Counted from the stretch's first letter, positions 7,568 to 16,609 are shown. The stretch is DNA of 64,000 bases from Tsukamurella tyrosinosolvens (GCF_900104775.1 NZ_FNSA01000003.1:744001-808000), one strand, 5' to 3'. Notes: generated by a model not told the origin, from the sequence alone. Program-made: numbers and translations.

Positions 7568-8806
7568 ATGACCACCCTCGAAAGGCCCCGCCCCGCCCCC
7601 GTCGGCCGCCTCGTCGACCAGTTCGAACGCGGCCTCGAAGCCCCGATCTGCCTGACCTGGGAGCTCACCTACGCCTGCAACCTCGCGTGCGTGCACTGCC
7701 TCTCCAGCTCCGGCAAGCGCGACCCCCGCGAGCTCAGCACCGAGCAGTGCAAGGCGATCATCGACGAGTTGCAGCGCATGCAGGTATTCTACGTCAACAT
7801 CGGCGGCGGCGAGCCCACCGTGCGCCCCGACTTCTGGGAGCTCGTCGACTACGCCACTGCGCACCAGGTCGGCGTGAAGTTCTCCACCAACGGCCTGCGC
7901 ATCGATGAGAAGGTCGCGCAGCGCCTCGCCGCCTCCGACTACGTCGACGTGCAGATCTCGCTCGACGGTGCCACCGCCGAGGTCAACGACGCCGTGCGCG
8001 GCCCCGGCTCCTTCGCCATGGCGATCACGGCCCTCGAGCACCTCGCCGCAGCGGGCTTCCGCGACGCCAAGATCAGCGTCGTCATGACCCGGCAGAACGT
8101 CGCCCAACTCGACGATTTCAAGGCCCTCGCCGACCGCTACGGCGCCACCCTGCGCATCACCCGCCTCCGCCCGTCGGGCCGCGGCGCCGACGTCTGGGAC
8201 GACCTGCACCCCCTGCCCGAGCAGCAACGCGAGCTCTACGACTGGCTCGTCGCCCACGGCGACGGCGTGCTCACCGGGGACTCGTTCTTCCACCTCTCCG
8301 CGTTCGGCGGGAACGACAGTGCCGGGGCCCTCCCCGGACTCAACCTCTGCGGCGCGGGCCGCGTCGTCTGCCTCATCGATCCGGTCGGCGACGTCTACGC
8401 CTGCCCCTTCGCGATTCACGAGAACTTCCTGGCGGGCAACGTCACCGGCGACGGCGGCTTCCAGGAGGTGTGGCAGCGCTCCGAGCTGTTCCGCTCCCTC
8501 CGCGAGCCGCAGAGCGCCGGCGCGTGCACGCAGTGCAGCTTCTTCGACTCCTGCCGCGGCGGCTGCATGGCCGCCAAGTTCTTCACCGGCCTGCCCATGG
8601 ACGGGCCGGATCCGGAGTGCGTGCAGGGCTACGGCGAATCGCTGCTGGCGGGGGAGCGCACGAAACCCACCGCCAACAAGGACCACTCGCGCGGCGTGCC
8701 GCTCACGCTGATGACCCGGCCGCCGTCGCGCGACTGCGACGAGAACCCGCTCGCCGGGTTCGCCCCCACCACCGCCACCGGCTGCTCAGCCACCGGCTGC
8801 TCCTGA
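7568..8806 (+). CDS. mftC: Mycofactocin radical SAM maturase MftC
   Basis: The 412-residue enzyme carries the radical SAM motif CNLACVHC with cysteines at about residues 37, 41 and 44. A C-terminal SPASM domain holds two further Fe-S clusters, with cysteines in CGAGRVVC, CTQCSFFDSCRGGC and DPEC. It decarboxylates the C-terminal tyrosine of MftA and forms the Val-Tyr carbon bond. The ATG at 7568 is chosen because the CAGGAG ribosome binding site is well spaced for it; a GTG at 7559 is too close. The last residues repeat ATGCS after TT (ATGCSATGCS), adding two cysteines outside the usual ligands. Confidence 0.96.
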   Translation: MTTLERPRPAPVGRLVDQFERGLEAPICLTWELTYACNLACVHCLSSSGKRDPRELSTEQCKAIIDELQRMQVFYVNIGGGEPTVRPDFWELVDYATAHQVGVKFSTNGLRIDEKVAQRLAASDYVDVQISLDGATAEVNDAVRGPGSFAMAITALEHLAAAGFRDAKISVVMTRQNVAQLDDFKALADRYGATLRITRLRPSGRGADVWDDLHPLPEQQRELYDWLVAHGDGVLTGDSFFHLSAFGGNDSAGALPGLNLCGAGRVVCLIDPVGDVYACPFAIHENFLAGNVTGDGGFQEVWQRSELFRSLREPQSAGACTQCSFFDSCRGGCMAAKFFTGLPMDGPDPECVQGYGESLLAGERTKPTANKDHSRGVPLTLMTRPPSRDCDENPLAGFAPTTATGCSATGCS

Positions 8807-8825
8807 GAACCGAGGAACCACCACC

Positions 8826-10043
8826 ATGTCCCGACTCTCCGCACTCGCCGAGCACAACCCCTGGCGGCGCAACCCCTGGTTCGAGTCCGTGCACGAGGCG
8901 CAGAACCGCGCGCGGAAACGCCTGCCCCGCACCGTCTACTCGTCGCTCATCGCCGGCACGCAGGGCGGCGTCACCCTCGACGACAACACCCGCGCCTTCA
9001 CCGAGCTGGGCTTCGCGCCGCACGTGGTCGGCGCGAAGGCCGAGCGCAACCTCACCACCAAGGTGATGGGGCAGGAGCTCTCGTTCCCGGTGATGATCTC
9101 CCCGACGGGCGTCCAGGCCGTCGACCCCGACGGCGAGGTGGCCGTCGCCCGGGCGGCCGCCGCGCGCGGCACCGCAATGGGCCTGTCGAGCTTCGCCAGC
9201 AAGCCGGTGGAGGAGGTGACCGCGGTCAACGACAAGGTCTTCTTCCAGATCTACTGGCTCGGCAGCCGCGAGGAGATCCTCGCCCGCGCACAGCGCGCCA
9301 AGGACGCCGGCTGCACGGGCCTCATCGTGACCACCGACTGGGTCTTCAACATCGGCCGCGACTGGGGCAGCCCCGAGATCCCGGAGAAGGTGGACCTCAA
9401 GGCCCTCGCACGCCTCGCCCCCGAGATCGCCCTCAAGCCGCGGTACGCCCTCGACTGGATCCGCGACGGCCGCATCATCGTTCCCGACCTCACCACGCCC
9501 AACCTCGTGGACCGCGGCGCCACCGGCCCCACGTTCTTCGGCGCCTACGGCCAGTGGATGAACACGCCGCCGCCCACCTGGGAGGACCTGCAGTGGCTCC
9601 GTGAGCAGTGGGGCGGCGAGTTCATGGTCAAGGGCATCACCCGCCTCGACGACGCGCGCCGCGCCGTCGAGATCGGCGCCACCGCCATCTCCGTCTCCAA
9701 CCACGGCGGCAACAACCTCGACGGCACGCCCGCCTCGATCCGCGCGCTCGGCCCCATCGCCGACGCCGTGGGCGCCGACCTCGACGTCCTGCTCGACGGC
9801 GGCATCCGCCGCGGCAGCGACGTGGTCAAGGCGCTCGCCCTCGGCGCGAAGGCCGTCATGATCGGCCGCGCCTACCTCTGGGGCCTCGCCGCCAACGGGC
9901 AGGCGGGCGTCGAGAACGTCCTCGACCTGCTGCGCATGGGCGTCGACTCGACCCTCATGGGCCTGGGCCGCGGCGACGTCGCCGAGCTCAGCCGGGACGA
10001 CCTGATCATCCCCGAGGGCTTCGACCGCGTCCTCGGCGCGTGA
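8826..10043 (+). CDS. mftD: Mycofactocin biosynthesis FMN enzyme MftD
   Basis: The 405-residue protein is a member of the FMN-dependent alpha-hydroxy-acid dehydrogenase family. MftD oxidatively deaminates the cyclised Val-Tyr product to the redox-active alpha-keto form. The FMN-barrel motifs MISPTGVQAVDPDGE and LLDGGIRRGSDVVKALALGA are visible. The active-site segment reads NHGGNNLDG, where lactate-oxidising relatives have an arginine after HGG, as expected for MftD. It lies 19 nt after mftC. Confidence 0.95.
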   Translation: MSRLSALAEHNPWRRNPWFESVHEAQNRARKRLPRTVYSSLIAGTQGGVTLDDNTRAFTELGFAPHVVGAKAERNLTTKVMGQELSFPVMISPTGVQAVDPDGEVAVARAAAARGTAMGLSSFASKPVEEVTAVNDKVFFQIYWLGSREEILARAQRAKDAGCTGLIVTTDWVFNIGRDWGSPEIPEKVDLKALARLAPEIALKPRYALDWIRDGRIIVPDLTTPNLVDRGATGPTFFGAYGQWMNTPPPTWEDLQWLREQWGGEFMVKGITRLDDARRAVEIGATAISVSNHGGNNLDGTPASIRALGPIADAVGADLDVLLDGGIRRGSDVVKALALGAKAVMIGRAYLWGLAANGQAGVENVLDLLRMGVDSTLMGLGRGDVAELSRDDLIIPEGFDRVLGA

Positions 10044-10044
10044 G

Positions 10045-10761
10045 ATGACCGAGCTCGCCGCGCTGACCTGGCCGGAGGTGCCTCCGGCCAGGCCGGTGCT
10101 GGTCGTGCCCGTCGGCTCCGTCGAACAGCACGGCCCGCACCTTCCCCTGGACACCGACACCCGCGTCGCCGCCGTGATCGCGCGCCGAGCCGTCGAGCGG
10201 TGCGCCACCGCGCCCGGCGCCGACGGTGCCGTCGTCCTCGCCCCGGCGCTGCCCTACGGCGCCTCCGGCGAGCACGAGGCCTTCCCGGGGACGATCTCGA
10301 TCGGCACGGCCGCGCTGGAACGGGTGCTGGTGGAGGTGGGGCGCAGCGCATCCCGGTGGGCGGCGCGGATCGCCCTCGTCAACGGGCACGGCGGCAACCT
10401 CGACGCCCTGCGCGCCGCGGTGGCACTGCTCCGCTCCGAGGGCCGCGACGCCGCCTGGTTCCCGTGCGTCTTCCCGGGCGGCGACGCCCACGCGGGGGAG
10501 ACCGAGACGTCCGTGCTGCTCGCCGAGGACCCGGAGGCGGTGCGCGAGGACCGGCTCGCGCCGGGGGAGACGGCACCGATCGGCGCGCTCCTCGACCGGC
10601 TTCGCGCCGAGGGCGTGGCCGCGGTCGCGCCGACCGGCGTCCTCGGCGATCCGACCACGGCCACCGCCGAGCGCGGCGCGGCGCTGCTCGACGGTGCCGT
10701 CGACCGCCTCGTGGGCGCGCTCGGCCGGTGGGCCGTCGACGACGACGGGCGGCTGCGATGA
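10045..10761 (+). CDS. mftE: Mycofactocin peptidase MftE (creatininase family)
   Basis: The 238-residue metal-dependent amidohydrolase of the creatininase fold cleaves modified MftA to free the C-terminal Val-Tyr-derived core. Metal ligands lie in EQHGPHLPLDTD near residue 31 and in NGHGGNLD near 115, and the E-rich GETETS is also conserved. It starts one base after the mftD stop and overlaps mftF by ATGA. Confidence 0.95.
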   Translation: MTELAALTWPEVPPARPVLVVPVGSVEQHGPHLPLDTDTRVAAVIARRAVERCATAPGADGAVVLAPALPYGASGEHEAFPGTISIGTAALERVLVEVGRSASRWAARIALVNGHGGNLDALRAAVALLRSEGRDAAWFPCVFPGGDAHAGETETSVLLAEDPEAVREDRLAPGETAPIGALLDRLRAEGVAAVAPTGVLGDPTTATAERGAALLDGAVDRLVGALGRWAVDDDGRLR

Positions 10762-12170
10762 CCGCGCCCGAATCCGCCGTCCTGCCGCGGGGATTCACCG
10801 TCCGGCTCGACCCGGCGTGCCTGCGGCCCGGCCCGCGACACCTGCTCGGCGGCTCCCCGATGCGACTGCTCACCCTGTCGCCGGCCGCCGTGGATCTCAT
10901 CGACCGCGCCGGCACCGTCACCGTCGACGACGCCGCGACCGCGGGGCTCGCCCGGCGGCTGCTGGATTCCGGCGTCGCGGCGCCGGTCCCCGCGGCGCAG
11001 AACGGAACCGGCGACATCACCGTCGTGGTACCCGTCCGCGACGACCAGGCCGGGGTCGACCGCCTGCTGCGGGCGGTGCGCGGCCTGCCGGTCGTGGTCG
11101 TCGACGACGGCTCCGCGGTCCCGATCCGCGTGCCCGACGACCCCGCGGTGCGGCTGCTGCGCCTGCCGGAGAACCGCGGACCGGCCCACGCCCGCAACCG
11201 CGGAGCCGCGCTCGCGGACACCGGCCTCGTCGCCTTCCTCGATGCGGACACCGTGCCCCGGCCTGGCTGGGCCGACGTGCTCCGCGCGCGGTTCGCCGAC
11301 CCGACGGTGGCGGTCGCCGCGCCCCGCATCGTCGGCCTCGAGGACGCGCCGTGGACGCGGCCCGTCGCGCGGTACGCGGGCCTGCATTCGAGCCTCGACC
11401 TGGGCCCGCGGCCCGGCGCCGCGCAGCCGGGGAACCCCGTGGCCTACGTGCCGTCGGCGGCGATGCTGGTGCGGCGTGGCGCCTTCGAGGCCGTCGGCGG
11501 GTTCGATCCCGACCTGCGCGTCGCCGAGGACGTCGACCTGTGCTGGCGCCTCGCCGACGCCGGATGGACGGTGCGCTACGAGCCCGCCGCGCGCGTGGGG
11601 CACGACCACCGGACCACCGCGCGAGCGCTGCTGAACCGCCGCCGCTTCTACGGCACCGGTGCGGCCGAACTGGCCCATCGGCACGGACCGCACGCCGCGC
11701 CCGTGGTCACCTCGATCCCCTCGGCGCTCGCCGCCGCGGGCGTCCTCTCCGGGACGCGCGCCGGGGCCGCCGGCGCGGTGGCGACCTACGCCTGGATGTT
11801 CGCGCGGCTGCGCGGCCGCCTGGGCCAGGTGCCCGGCGCCGACGCGGTCGCGGCCCGGATCGTCGCCCGCGCAGCCTGGTTCGGCGTGCACCAGGGCCTC
11901 GCGGCGCTGCTCCGGCACTACTGGCCGGCGACCGCGGCGGCGGCGCTGCTCTCGCGCCGCGTCCGGCGCCGAGTGGTGATCGCGGCCGCGGTGGAACCCG
12001 TCGTGACGTGGGCGGCGGCGGTGCACCGGGAACCGTCGGCGCCGCACCCGGACCCGGTGACGTGGGCCGTGCTGCACCGCCTCGACGACCTCGCGTACGG
12101 CCTCGGCGTCTGGCAGGGCGCCCTGGCGCGTCGCGACCTCGGGGCCCTGCGGCCCAGGATCACCCGCTGA
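10758..12170 (+). CDS. mftF: Mycofactocin glycosyltransferase MftF
   Basis: The 470-residue protein has about 85 family-specific N-terminal residues, then a GT2 domain with DITVVVPVRDD, VVVVDDGS, a DAD metal motif in AFLDADTVP, and AEDVDLCWRL. A C-terminal hydrophobic region follows. MftF adds a beta-1,4-glucose chain to premycofactocin. The ATG at 10758 shares four bases (ATGA) with the mftE stop, indicating translational coupling. Confidence 0.94.
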   Translation: MTAPESAVLPRGFTVRLDPACLRPGPRHLLGGSPMRLLTLSPAAVDLIDRAGTVTVDDAATAGLARRLLDSGVAAPVPAAQNGTGDITVVVPVRDDQAGVDRLLRAVRGLPVVVVDDGSAVPIRVPDDPAVRLLRLPENRGPAHARNRGAALADTGLVAFLDADTVPRPGWADVLRARFADPTVAVAAPRIVGLEDAPWTRPVARYAGLHSSLDLGPRPGAAQPGNPVAYVPSAAMLVRRGAFEAVGGFDPDLRVAEDVDLCWRLADAGWTVRYEPAARVGHDHRTTARALLNRRRFYGTGAAELAHRHGPHAAPVVTSIPSALAAAGVLSGTRAGAAGAVATYAWMFARLRGRLGQVPGADAVAARIVARAAWFGVHQGLAALLRHYWPATAAAALLSRRVRRRVVIAAAVEPVVTWAAAVHREPSAPHPDPVTWAVLHRLDDLAYGLGVWQGALARRDLGALRPRITR

Positions 12171-12171
12171 C

Positions 12172-13443
12172 ATGGCGGGCGGCGCGCGGCGCACCGCGGA
12201 CGCGGTCGTGGTCGGCGCGGGCAGCGCCGGCCTCGCGGTCGCGCACGCCCTGAGCCACGACCGGGACGTCGTGCTCCTGGAGGGAGGCCCCCTCGCCGCT
12301 CCCTCCGCCGCGACGCGGCGCCTCACCACCCTGCCTCTCGGCGGCGACCGCGCCCGCCGGTACGCCGAGGCCCGCGGCCGAGACGTGGTGCGGGGTAGGG
12401 GACTGGGCGGCTCGGCCGCCGTCAACGGGGGCTACTTCCTCCGCGGTCACCGGGACGACTACGCCGACTGGCCGTGGCCGCACGAGCGGATCGCCGCGAC
12501 GTTCGACCGCCTGGACGGCGGAGCCGCCGGCGGCGGCACCATGCGGGTCTCGGCGTGCCGGGACGCCGAACTGGGGCCGGTGTCGGCTGGATTCGAGTCC
12601 CATTGGCGTACAAGCGGGATCGACTCGGCGCGCACCGCGCCGTGGGCGGGTGCGGGACTCCATCGCGTCCGATCCAACCGGCGGGCCGGCGCGCGCTGGA
12701 CCGTGGCCGACGCCTTCCCGCCCCGCGCCGACGGCACCACCCTCCTCCGCGCCACCGCGACCGCACTGATCGAAGCCCGGGGCGCGATCGTGGGCGTGCA
12801 CACGACGGCGGGACGGATCGACGCCCCCGAGATCATCCTCGCGGCGGGCACGCTGGGATCGGGCGCGCTGCTCGCGCCGTGGACGGGACCACTGACCACG
12901 CTGGAGCACCCGGAACGCGTCGTCCGCTTCGCGCCGCGCACCCCGTTGTCGCCGGTCCCGCTCCTGCAGGCCGTGCTGCACACCGACGACGGGCTCGAAT
13001 TCCGCTGTTATTCGGACGACTTCGCGTCCTACATCCCGGGTGTGGAGCGACGCGGGGTGCCGATCGGGGTCGCCGACATGAGCCGGCCGACGCGGGGCGT
13101 CCTCGCGGCGAACGGGGCCCTCGACCTCGGCGAGCCCGACGAGGAGTCCAGGACGCGTCTGGCGCTCGGCGTCGACGACGTCGTGGCCATGCTGCGCTCT
13201 CCCGCGTTCGCCGATCTCGTGGAACCCGGGTCGATCGCCGTCGACCCCGTGATCGGCATGTCCTCGCACACGTGGGGCACGCTCCCCCTCGGGGAGCGCA
13301 CCGATGCCGGCGGGCGGGTCGACGGGCTCGACGGCGTGCGGGTCGTCGACGGCTCGGTGCTCCCGGCGCTCCTGCGGAGCGGCCCGCACGCGAGCATCCT
13401 CGCCGCGGCGTCGCTGATCGCCGAGACGATCCGCGCCGAATGA
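12172..13443 (+). CDS. mftG: Mycofactocin-associated GMC oxidoreductase MftG
   Basis: The 423-residue flavoprotein opens with the FAD motif VVVGAGSAGLAVAHAL and ends with GMSSHTWGTLPLG, which holds the catalytic histidine, and a typical GMC tail. MftG is thought to reoxidise mycofactocinol and pass electrons to the respiratory chain. It is shorter than most GMC enzymes, with a reduced substrate domain. It starts one base after the mftF stop and ends the operon, facing the dihydroxyacetone kinase gene. Confidence 0.92.
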   Translation: MAGGARRTADAVVVGAGSAGLAVAHALSHDRDVVLLEGGPLAAPSAATRRLTTLPLGGDRARRYAEARGRDVVRGRGLGGSAAVNGGYFLRGHRDDYADWPWPHERIAATFDRLDGGAAGGGTMRVSACRDAELGPVSAGFESHWRTSGIDSARTAPWAGAGLHRVRSNRRAGARWTVADAFPPRADGTTLLRATATALIEARGAIVGVHTTAGRIDAPEIILAAGTLGSGALLAPWTGPLTTLEHPERVVRFAPRTPLSPVPLLQAVLHTDDGLEFRCYSDDFASYIPGVERRGVPIGVADMSRPTRGVLAANGALDLGEPDEESRTRLALGVDDVVAMLRSPAFADLVEPGSIAVDPVIGMSSHTWGTLPLGERTDAGGRVDGLDGVRVVDGSVLPALLRSGPHASILAAASLIAETIRAE

Positions 13444-13458
13444 TCCGGAGCGGGGGAG

Positions 13459-15093
13459 CTACCGGCCGGCCGCCGCGGCCTCGAACAGCCAGGACATCAC
13501 CAGCGCACCGGGATCCGGCACGCCGATGACGGCGTCGCCCAGGTAGCTGGCCCGCCCGCGCGAGGCGGTGCTGTCTGCGGTCGCAGCCACGCCCTGCGCC
13601 GCCGCGGCGGCCGCGTCCGCGAGCGAGCCCCCGGCGTCGAGCACGTCGGCGGCGGGGGAGATCGCGTCCACCACGGTCTTGTCGCCCACCCGCGCGCCGC
13701 CCAGCTCGACCACGGCGTCGAGCCCGGCCCGCACCCCGCGGCCGAAGGCGGCGCCGTCGGCTTGCAGGGCCCGCCCGAGCTCGGTGAAGAAGGTCCCGAA
13801 GACGGCGCCGGAGGTGCCGCCCGCCCGCACCAGGTAGGAGGTCGCCATGGCCTCGAGGACCTCGCCGTCGGTGCCGCGTAGCGGCAGGGGGAAGTGGGCG
13901 AGCGCGGCCTCCATGTTGGTGCCGAAGTCGCCGTCCCCGGCCTTGCGGTCCAGCTCCGTCAGCTCGTCCACCGAGCGCTGCACGCGGCCGACGAAGTCCG
14001 AGAGCCAGGCGTTCGGCTCGCCGATGTCGGCCGAGTCGTCCGGCCGGGCGTGTGCGAGCGGGTCCAGGTTCGACGGTGCCGTCGCCGCGTGCGGCCAGCC
14101 CGGGGCGGCCGTCGGCGCGTCCCACAGCGCGATGAGCTCGTCGTCCAGCGGGACCACCGTGAGCGAGGCGCCGGCCATGTCGAGCGCCGTGACGAAGCGG
14201 CCGACCAGTGAGCGTGCGACCTCGATCCCGCGCTCGGCCAGCTGCTTGACGGCCTCGGCGAAGAGCACGCCGGTCTCGAGGTCGGTGACGGCGCCGAGGT
14301 TGTTGACGACCACCAGCGCCCGGTCGCCGGAGCCGAGGCCGGTGCCCGGCAGGATCCGCGCCAGCAGGTCGGTGACGATCTCCTCGGCGGCGGTCGCGGA
14401 CCGCTCGTCGCGGGCGCGCTCGCCGTGGATGCCGACGCCGAAGGCCATCTGCCCGTCGGGCAGGTCGAAGGAGGGAGCGTCGGCGCCGGGCACGTTGCAC
14501 GCCGAGAACGAGACGGCCATCGACCGGGCCCGGGCCGCGGTACGGCGGCCGACCGCCGCGACGTCCGCCAGCGGCAGCCCCCGGTCCGCCGCCGCACCGC
14601 AGATCTTCTCCACCACGACGGTGGCGGCGGTGCCGCGGCGGCCGGGACCGGAGGTGTCCTCGGTGGCGACGTCGTCGTCGACCAGCACGAACTCGGTGGA
14701 GACGGCCGGGGCGTCGCCGTCGGGGGCGCCCACGAGGCGCCGGGCGACGGCGAAGTTCATCACGTCGCCGGTGTAGTTCTTCACCACGTGCACGACGCCG
14801 GCGCCCGTGTCCACGGCGCGGGTCGCCGCGGCGACCTGCACGGCGTTGGGGGAGGTGAAGATCAGGCCCGGGCAGGCGGCGTCGAGGAGGCCCGCGCCGA
14901 TCAGCCCGACGTGCATCGGCTCGTGCCCGGAGCCGCCGCCCGAGACCACGGCGACGCCGGAGGAGCGGGGCGTGCGGCGGGCGACGAAACCCGCGTCGTG
15001 CCAGGCCGCGTCGGGGTGCGCGGCGAGGACGCCCCGCAGCCCGTCGGTGAAGAGGGAACCTGCGGAGTTCTCGAAGCGCGCGCGATGAGTCAC
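13459..15093 (-). CDS. Single-chain dihydroxyacetone kinase family protein (DhaK-DhaL)
   Basis: The 544-residue protein joins a DhaK substrate domain (about residues 1-330) to a DhaL ATP-binding domain (about 355-540). DhaK motifs are GSGHEPMHVGLIG and GVGIHGE, whose histidine binds the carbonyl substrate covalently. DhaL shows KAGDGDFGTNM and GGTSGAVFG. It should phosphorylate dihydroxyacetone or a related short sugar with ATP. The GTG at 15093 has no ribosome binding site but lies 6 nt after a TAACGT element, suggesting a leaderless mRNA. Confidence 0.88.
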   Translation of the reverse strand: MTHRARFENSAGSLFTDGLRGVLAAHPDAAWHDAGFVARRTPRSSGVAVVSGGGSGHEPMHVGLIGAGLLDAACPGLIFTSPNAVQVAAATRAVDTGAGVVHVVKNYTGDVMNFAVARRLVGAPDGDAPAVSTEFVLVDDDVATEDTSGPGRRGTAATVVVEKICGAAADRGLPLADVAAVGRRTAARARSMAVSFSACNVPGADAPSFDLPDGQMAFGVGIHGERARDERSATAAEEIVTDLLARILPGTGLGSGDRALVVVNNLGAVTDLETGVLFAEAVKQLAERGIEVARSLVGRFVTALDMAGASLTVVPLDDELIALWDAPTAAPGWPHAATAPSNLDPLAHARPDDSADIGEPNAWLSDFVGRVQRSVDELTELDRKAGDGDFGTNMEAALAHFPLPLRGTDGEVLEAMATSYLVRAGGTSGAVFGTFFTELGRALQADGAAFGRGVRAGLDAVVELGGARVGDKTVVDAISPAADVLDAGGSLADAAAAAAQGVAATADSTASRGRASYLGDAVIGVPDPGALVMSWLFEAAAAGR

Positions 15094-15099
15094 GACTTC

Positions 15100-15105
15100 A
15101 CGTTA
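15100..15105 (-). promoter_or_regulatory. -10 element TAACGT that also contains the upstream gene's stop codon
   Basis: On the minus strand TAACGT lies exactly 6 nt before the GTG of the kinase gene. Its first three bases are the TAA stop of the upstream phosphatase gene, so one hexamer serves both purposes. Confidence 0.5.
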
Positions 15106-15534
15106 GCGAGGGATGTGCAACTCCGCGTGGCCTTCCCGGATGACCGTGAACGCCGAGGTGGGGAACTTGGCGAAGGTGAAGGTGGGGTCGAGGATCTGCG
15201 CCGCCTCGGCGAGCCCGGGGTCGTGGCCCACGACCAGCACCGTCGCCGCGTCGCCCCGCTCCGCCTCGACGATCTTCAGGATCTCCGTGCCCGTCGCGCC
15301 GTACAGCGCGGGGAGGTGCCGGACGGGCGCGTCGACGGCGGCCTGCGCCAGCGTCGCCTGCGCGCGCTCGGCCGTCGAGCAAAGCACCAGGTCCACGTCG
15401 TGACCGAAGCGGCGGATCGCCTTCCCGGCGAGCCCGGCCTGCCGGACGCCGCGCGGCGCCAGCGGGCGATCGTGATCCTTGACCTTGTCGGGGTACGCGG
15501 ACTTTCCGTGCCGCAGCAGGATCAGGGTGTCCAT
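15103..15534 (-). CDS. SixA-like histidine phosphatase
   Basis: The 143-residue protein is of the phosphoglycerate-mutase-like histidine phosphatase family, with the catalytic RHG in LILLRHGKSAYPDK at the N-terminus and the second histidine in VVGHDPGLAEAA. SixA-type enzymes remove phosphate from phosphohistidine. The ATG at 15534 is preferred because a TAGGAT element lies 7 nt upstream; a second ATG nearby overlaps that element. It is the first of two tandem family members. Confidence 0.82.
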   Translation of the reverse strand: MDTLILLRHGKSAYPDKVKDHDRPLAPRGVRQAGLAGKAIRRFGHDVDLVLCSTAERAQATLAQAAVDAPVRHLPALYGATGTEILKIVEAERGDAATVLVVGHDPGLAEAAQILDPTFTFAKFPTSAFTVIREGHAELHIPR

Positions 15535-15544
15535 ATCGGACATC

Positions 15545-15997
15545 CTACGGGGTGAACCAGGCCAGCATCCGGCCCGAACCGGGCGCCGCCGGACCGTCGT
15601 CGAGCTCCAGCAGCACGACGGTGCCGGGCGCGAAGCCGGGGAGCTCGGCGCCCGGATCGAGTTGCGCCGCCGCCTCCGGCAGGCCGGGGAAGTGCGCCAC
15701 CACCAGCAGCACGTCGACGTCGCCCGGCACGCCGTTGATCTCGTCCAGAACACGGCGGCCGGGGCACTCGTAGAGCTCCTCGGTCGCCGTCATCGGGCAG
15801 CGCAGCTCCATCGCGTGGAAGGTCTCGACGGTGCGTCGCGCCGACGAGACGAGCGCGTGCCCCGGCGCGAGCCCCTGCTCGGCGAGCCAGGCCGCGGACC
15901 GTCGGGCCTGATCCCGGCCGTTCGCGCTGATCGGGCGGGCCTCGTCGGGGATCGACATGCCCGACTCGCCGTGTCGCATGAGCGCCAGCACCGTCAT
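15545..15997 (-). CDS. Second SixA-like histidine phosphatase
   Basis: This 150-residue paralogue of the neighbouring phosphatase has RHG in LALMRHGESG and the second histidine in VVAHFPGLPEAA. It lies 10 nt upstream of that gene on the same strand. CAAGAT, a weak -10 match, lies 6 nt before the ATG. The target phosphoprotein is unknown. Confidence 0.78.
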   Translation of the reverse strand: MTVLALMRHGESGMSIPDEARPISANGRDQARRSAAWLAEQGLAPGHALVSSARRTVETFHAMELRCPMTATEELYECPGRRVLDEINGVPGDVDVLLVVAHFPGLPEAAAQLDPGAELPGFAPGTVVLLELDDGPAAPGSGRMLAWFTP

Positions 15998-16025
15998 GCC
16001 CCGATCTTGCCCTGCCGGGAATGCG

Positions 16026-16031
16026 TACATT
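16026..16031 (+). promoter_or_regulatory. -10 element TACATT, leaderless
   Basis: TACATT lies exactly 6 nt before the ATG at 16038 and drives the small membrane protein gene and probably the S4 and GNAT genes behind it. Confidence 0.55.
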
Positions 16032-16037
16032 GGTGAC

Positions 16038-16250
16038 ATGGCAGGAAAAGAGCTCGATCCCGCGCGCAAGAAGGCCGCGCTGGACGTCGTGAAGCAGCAC
16101 CCGGGGATGGTCGCCGCCATGGCCGCCCCCGCGCTGGTGGTCGTCGCGGTCGGCTGGTTCATCGGTGGCGCGGGCCTCGGCCTGCTGCTGCTGGTGGCGT
16201 TCGGCGTGCTCGGCGCCGTCGGACTGTCGCGGCTGCTCCGCGCGCGGTAG
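16038..16250 (+). CDS. Small two-segment membrane protein
   Basis: This 70-residue protein has a charged N-terminus (MAGKELDPARKKA) and two hydrophobic segments, at about residues 24-42 and 46-66, with a glycine-rich hinge. No family is recognised. It starts at a leaderless-type promoter and ends 2 nt before the S4-domain gene, so the three + strand genes here form one transcript. Confidence 0.7.
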   Translation: MAGKELDPARKKAALDVVKQHPGMVAAMAAPALVVVAVGWFIGGAGLGLLLLVAFGVLGAVGLSRLLRAR

Positions 16251-16252
16251 CC

Positions 16253-16609
16253 GTGCGGGTCGACGCCTGGTTGTGGGCGGTGCGGCTGACCAAGACCCGG
16301 TCGGCCGCCGCGACGGCGTGCCGCGGCGGGCACGTGCGGGTGAACGGAGCCACCGTCAAGCCCGCCCAGCACATCGTGGTGGGTGACGAGGTGCGGCTGC
16401 GCCTGGCAGGCCGGGAGCGGATCGTCGAGGTCGCCACGCTCATCCCGAAGCGGGTCGGCGCCCCGATCGCCGCCACCTGTTACATCGACAACAGCCCGCC
16501 GCCCCCGCCGCGGGAGATCGTGCTGTCCATGCCGCAGCGCGACCGCGGCGCGGGGCGCCCGACCAAACGCGAGCGACGCGAGACCGACCGGCTGCTGGGG
16601 CGCGAATGA
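16253..16609 (+). CDS. S4-domain RNA-binding protein (Hsp15-like)
   Basis: The 118-residue protein has an N-terminal S4 fold (VDAWLWAVRLTKTRSAAATA and GHVRVNGATVKPAQHIVVGD) and a basic C-terminal tail rich in K and R. Hsp15-like proteins bind ribosomal or tRNA-containing 50S complexes. The GTG at 16253 lies 2 nt after the previous stop, and the gene overlaps the GNAT gene by ATGA. Confidence 0.85.
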   Translation: MRVDAWLWAVRLTKTRSAAATACRGGHVRVNGATVKPAQHIVVGDEVRLRLAGRERIVEVATLIPKRVGAPIAATCYIDNSPPPPPREIVLSMPQRDRGAGRPTKRERRETDRLLGRE

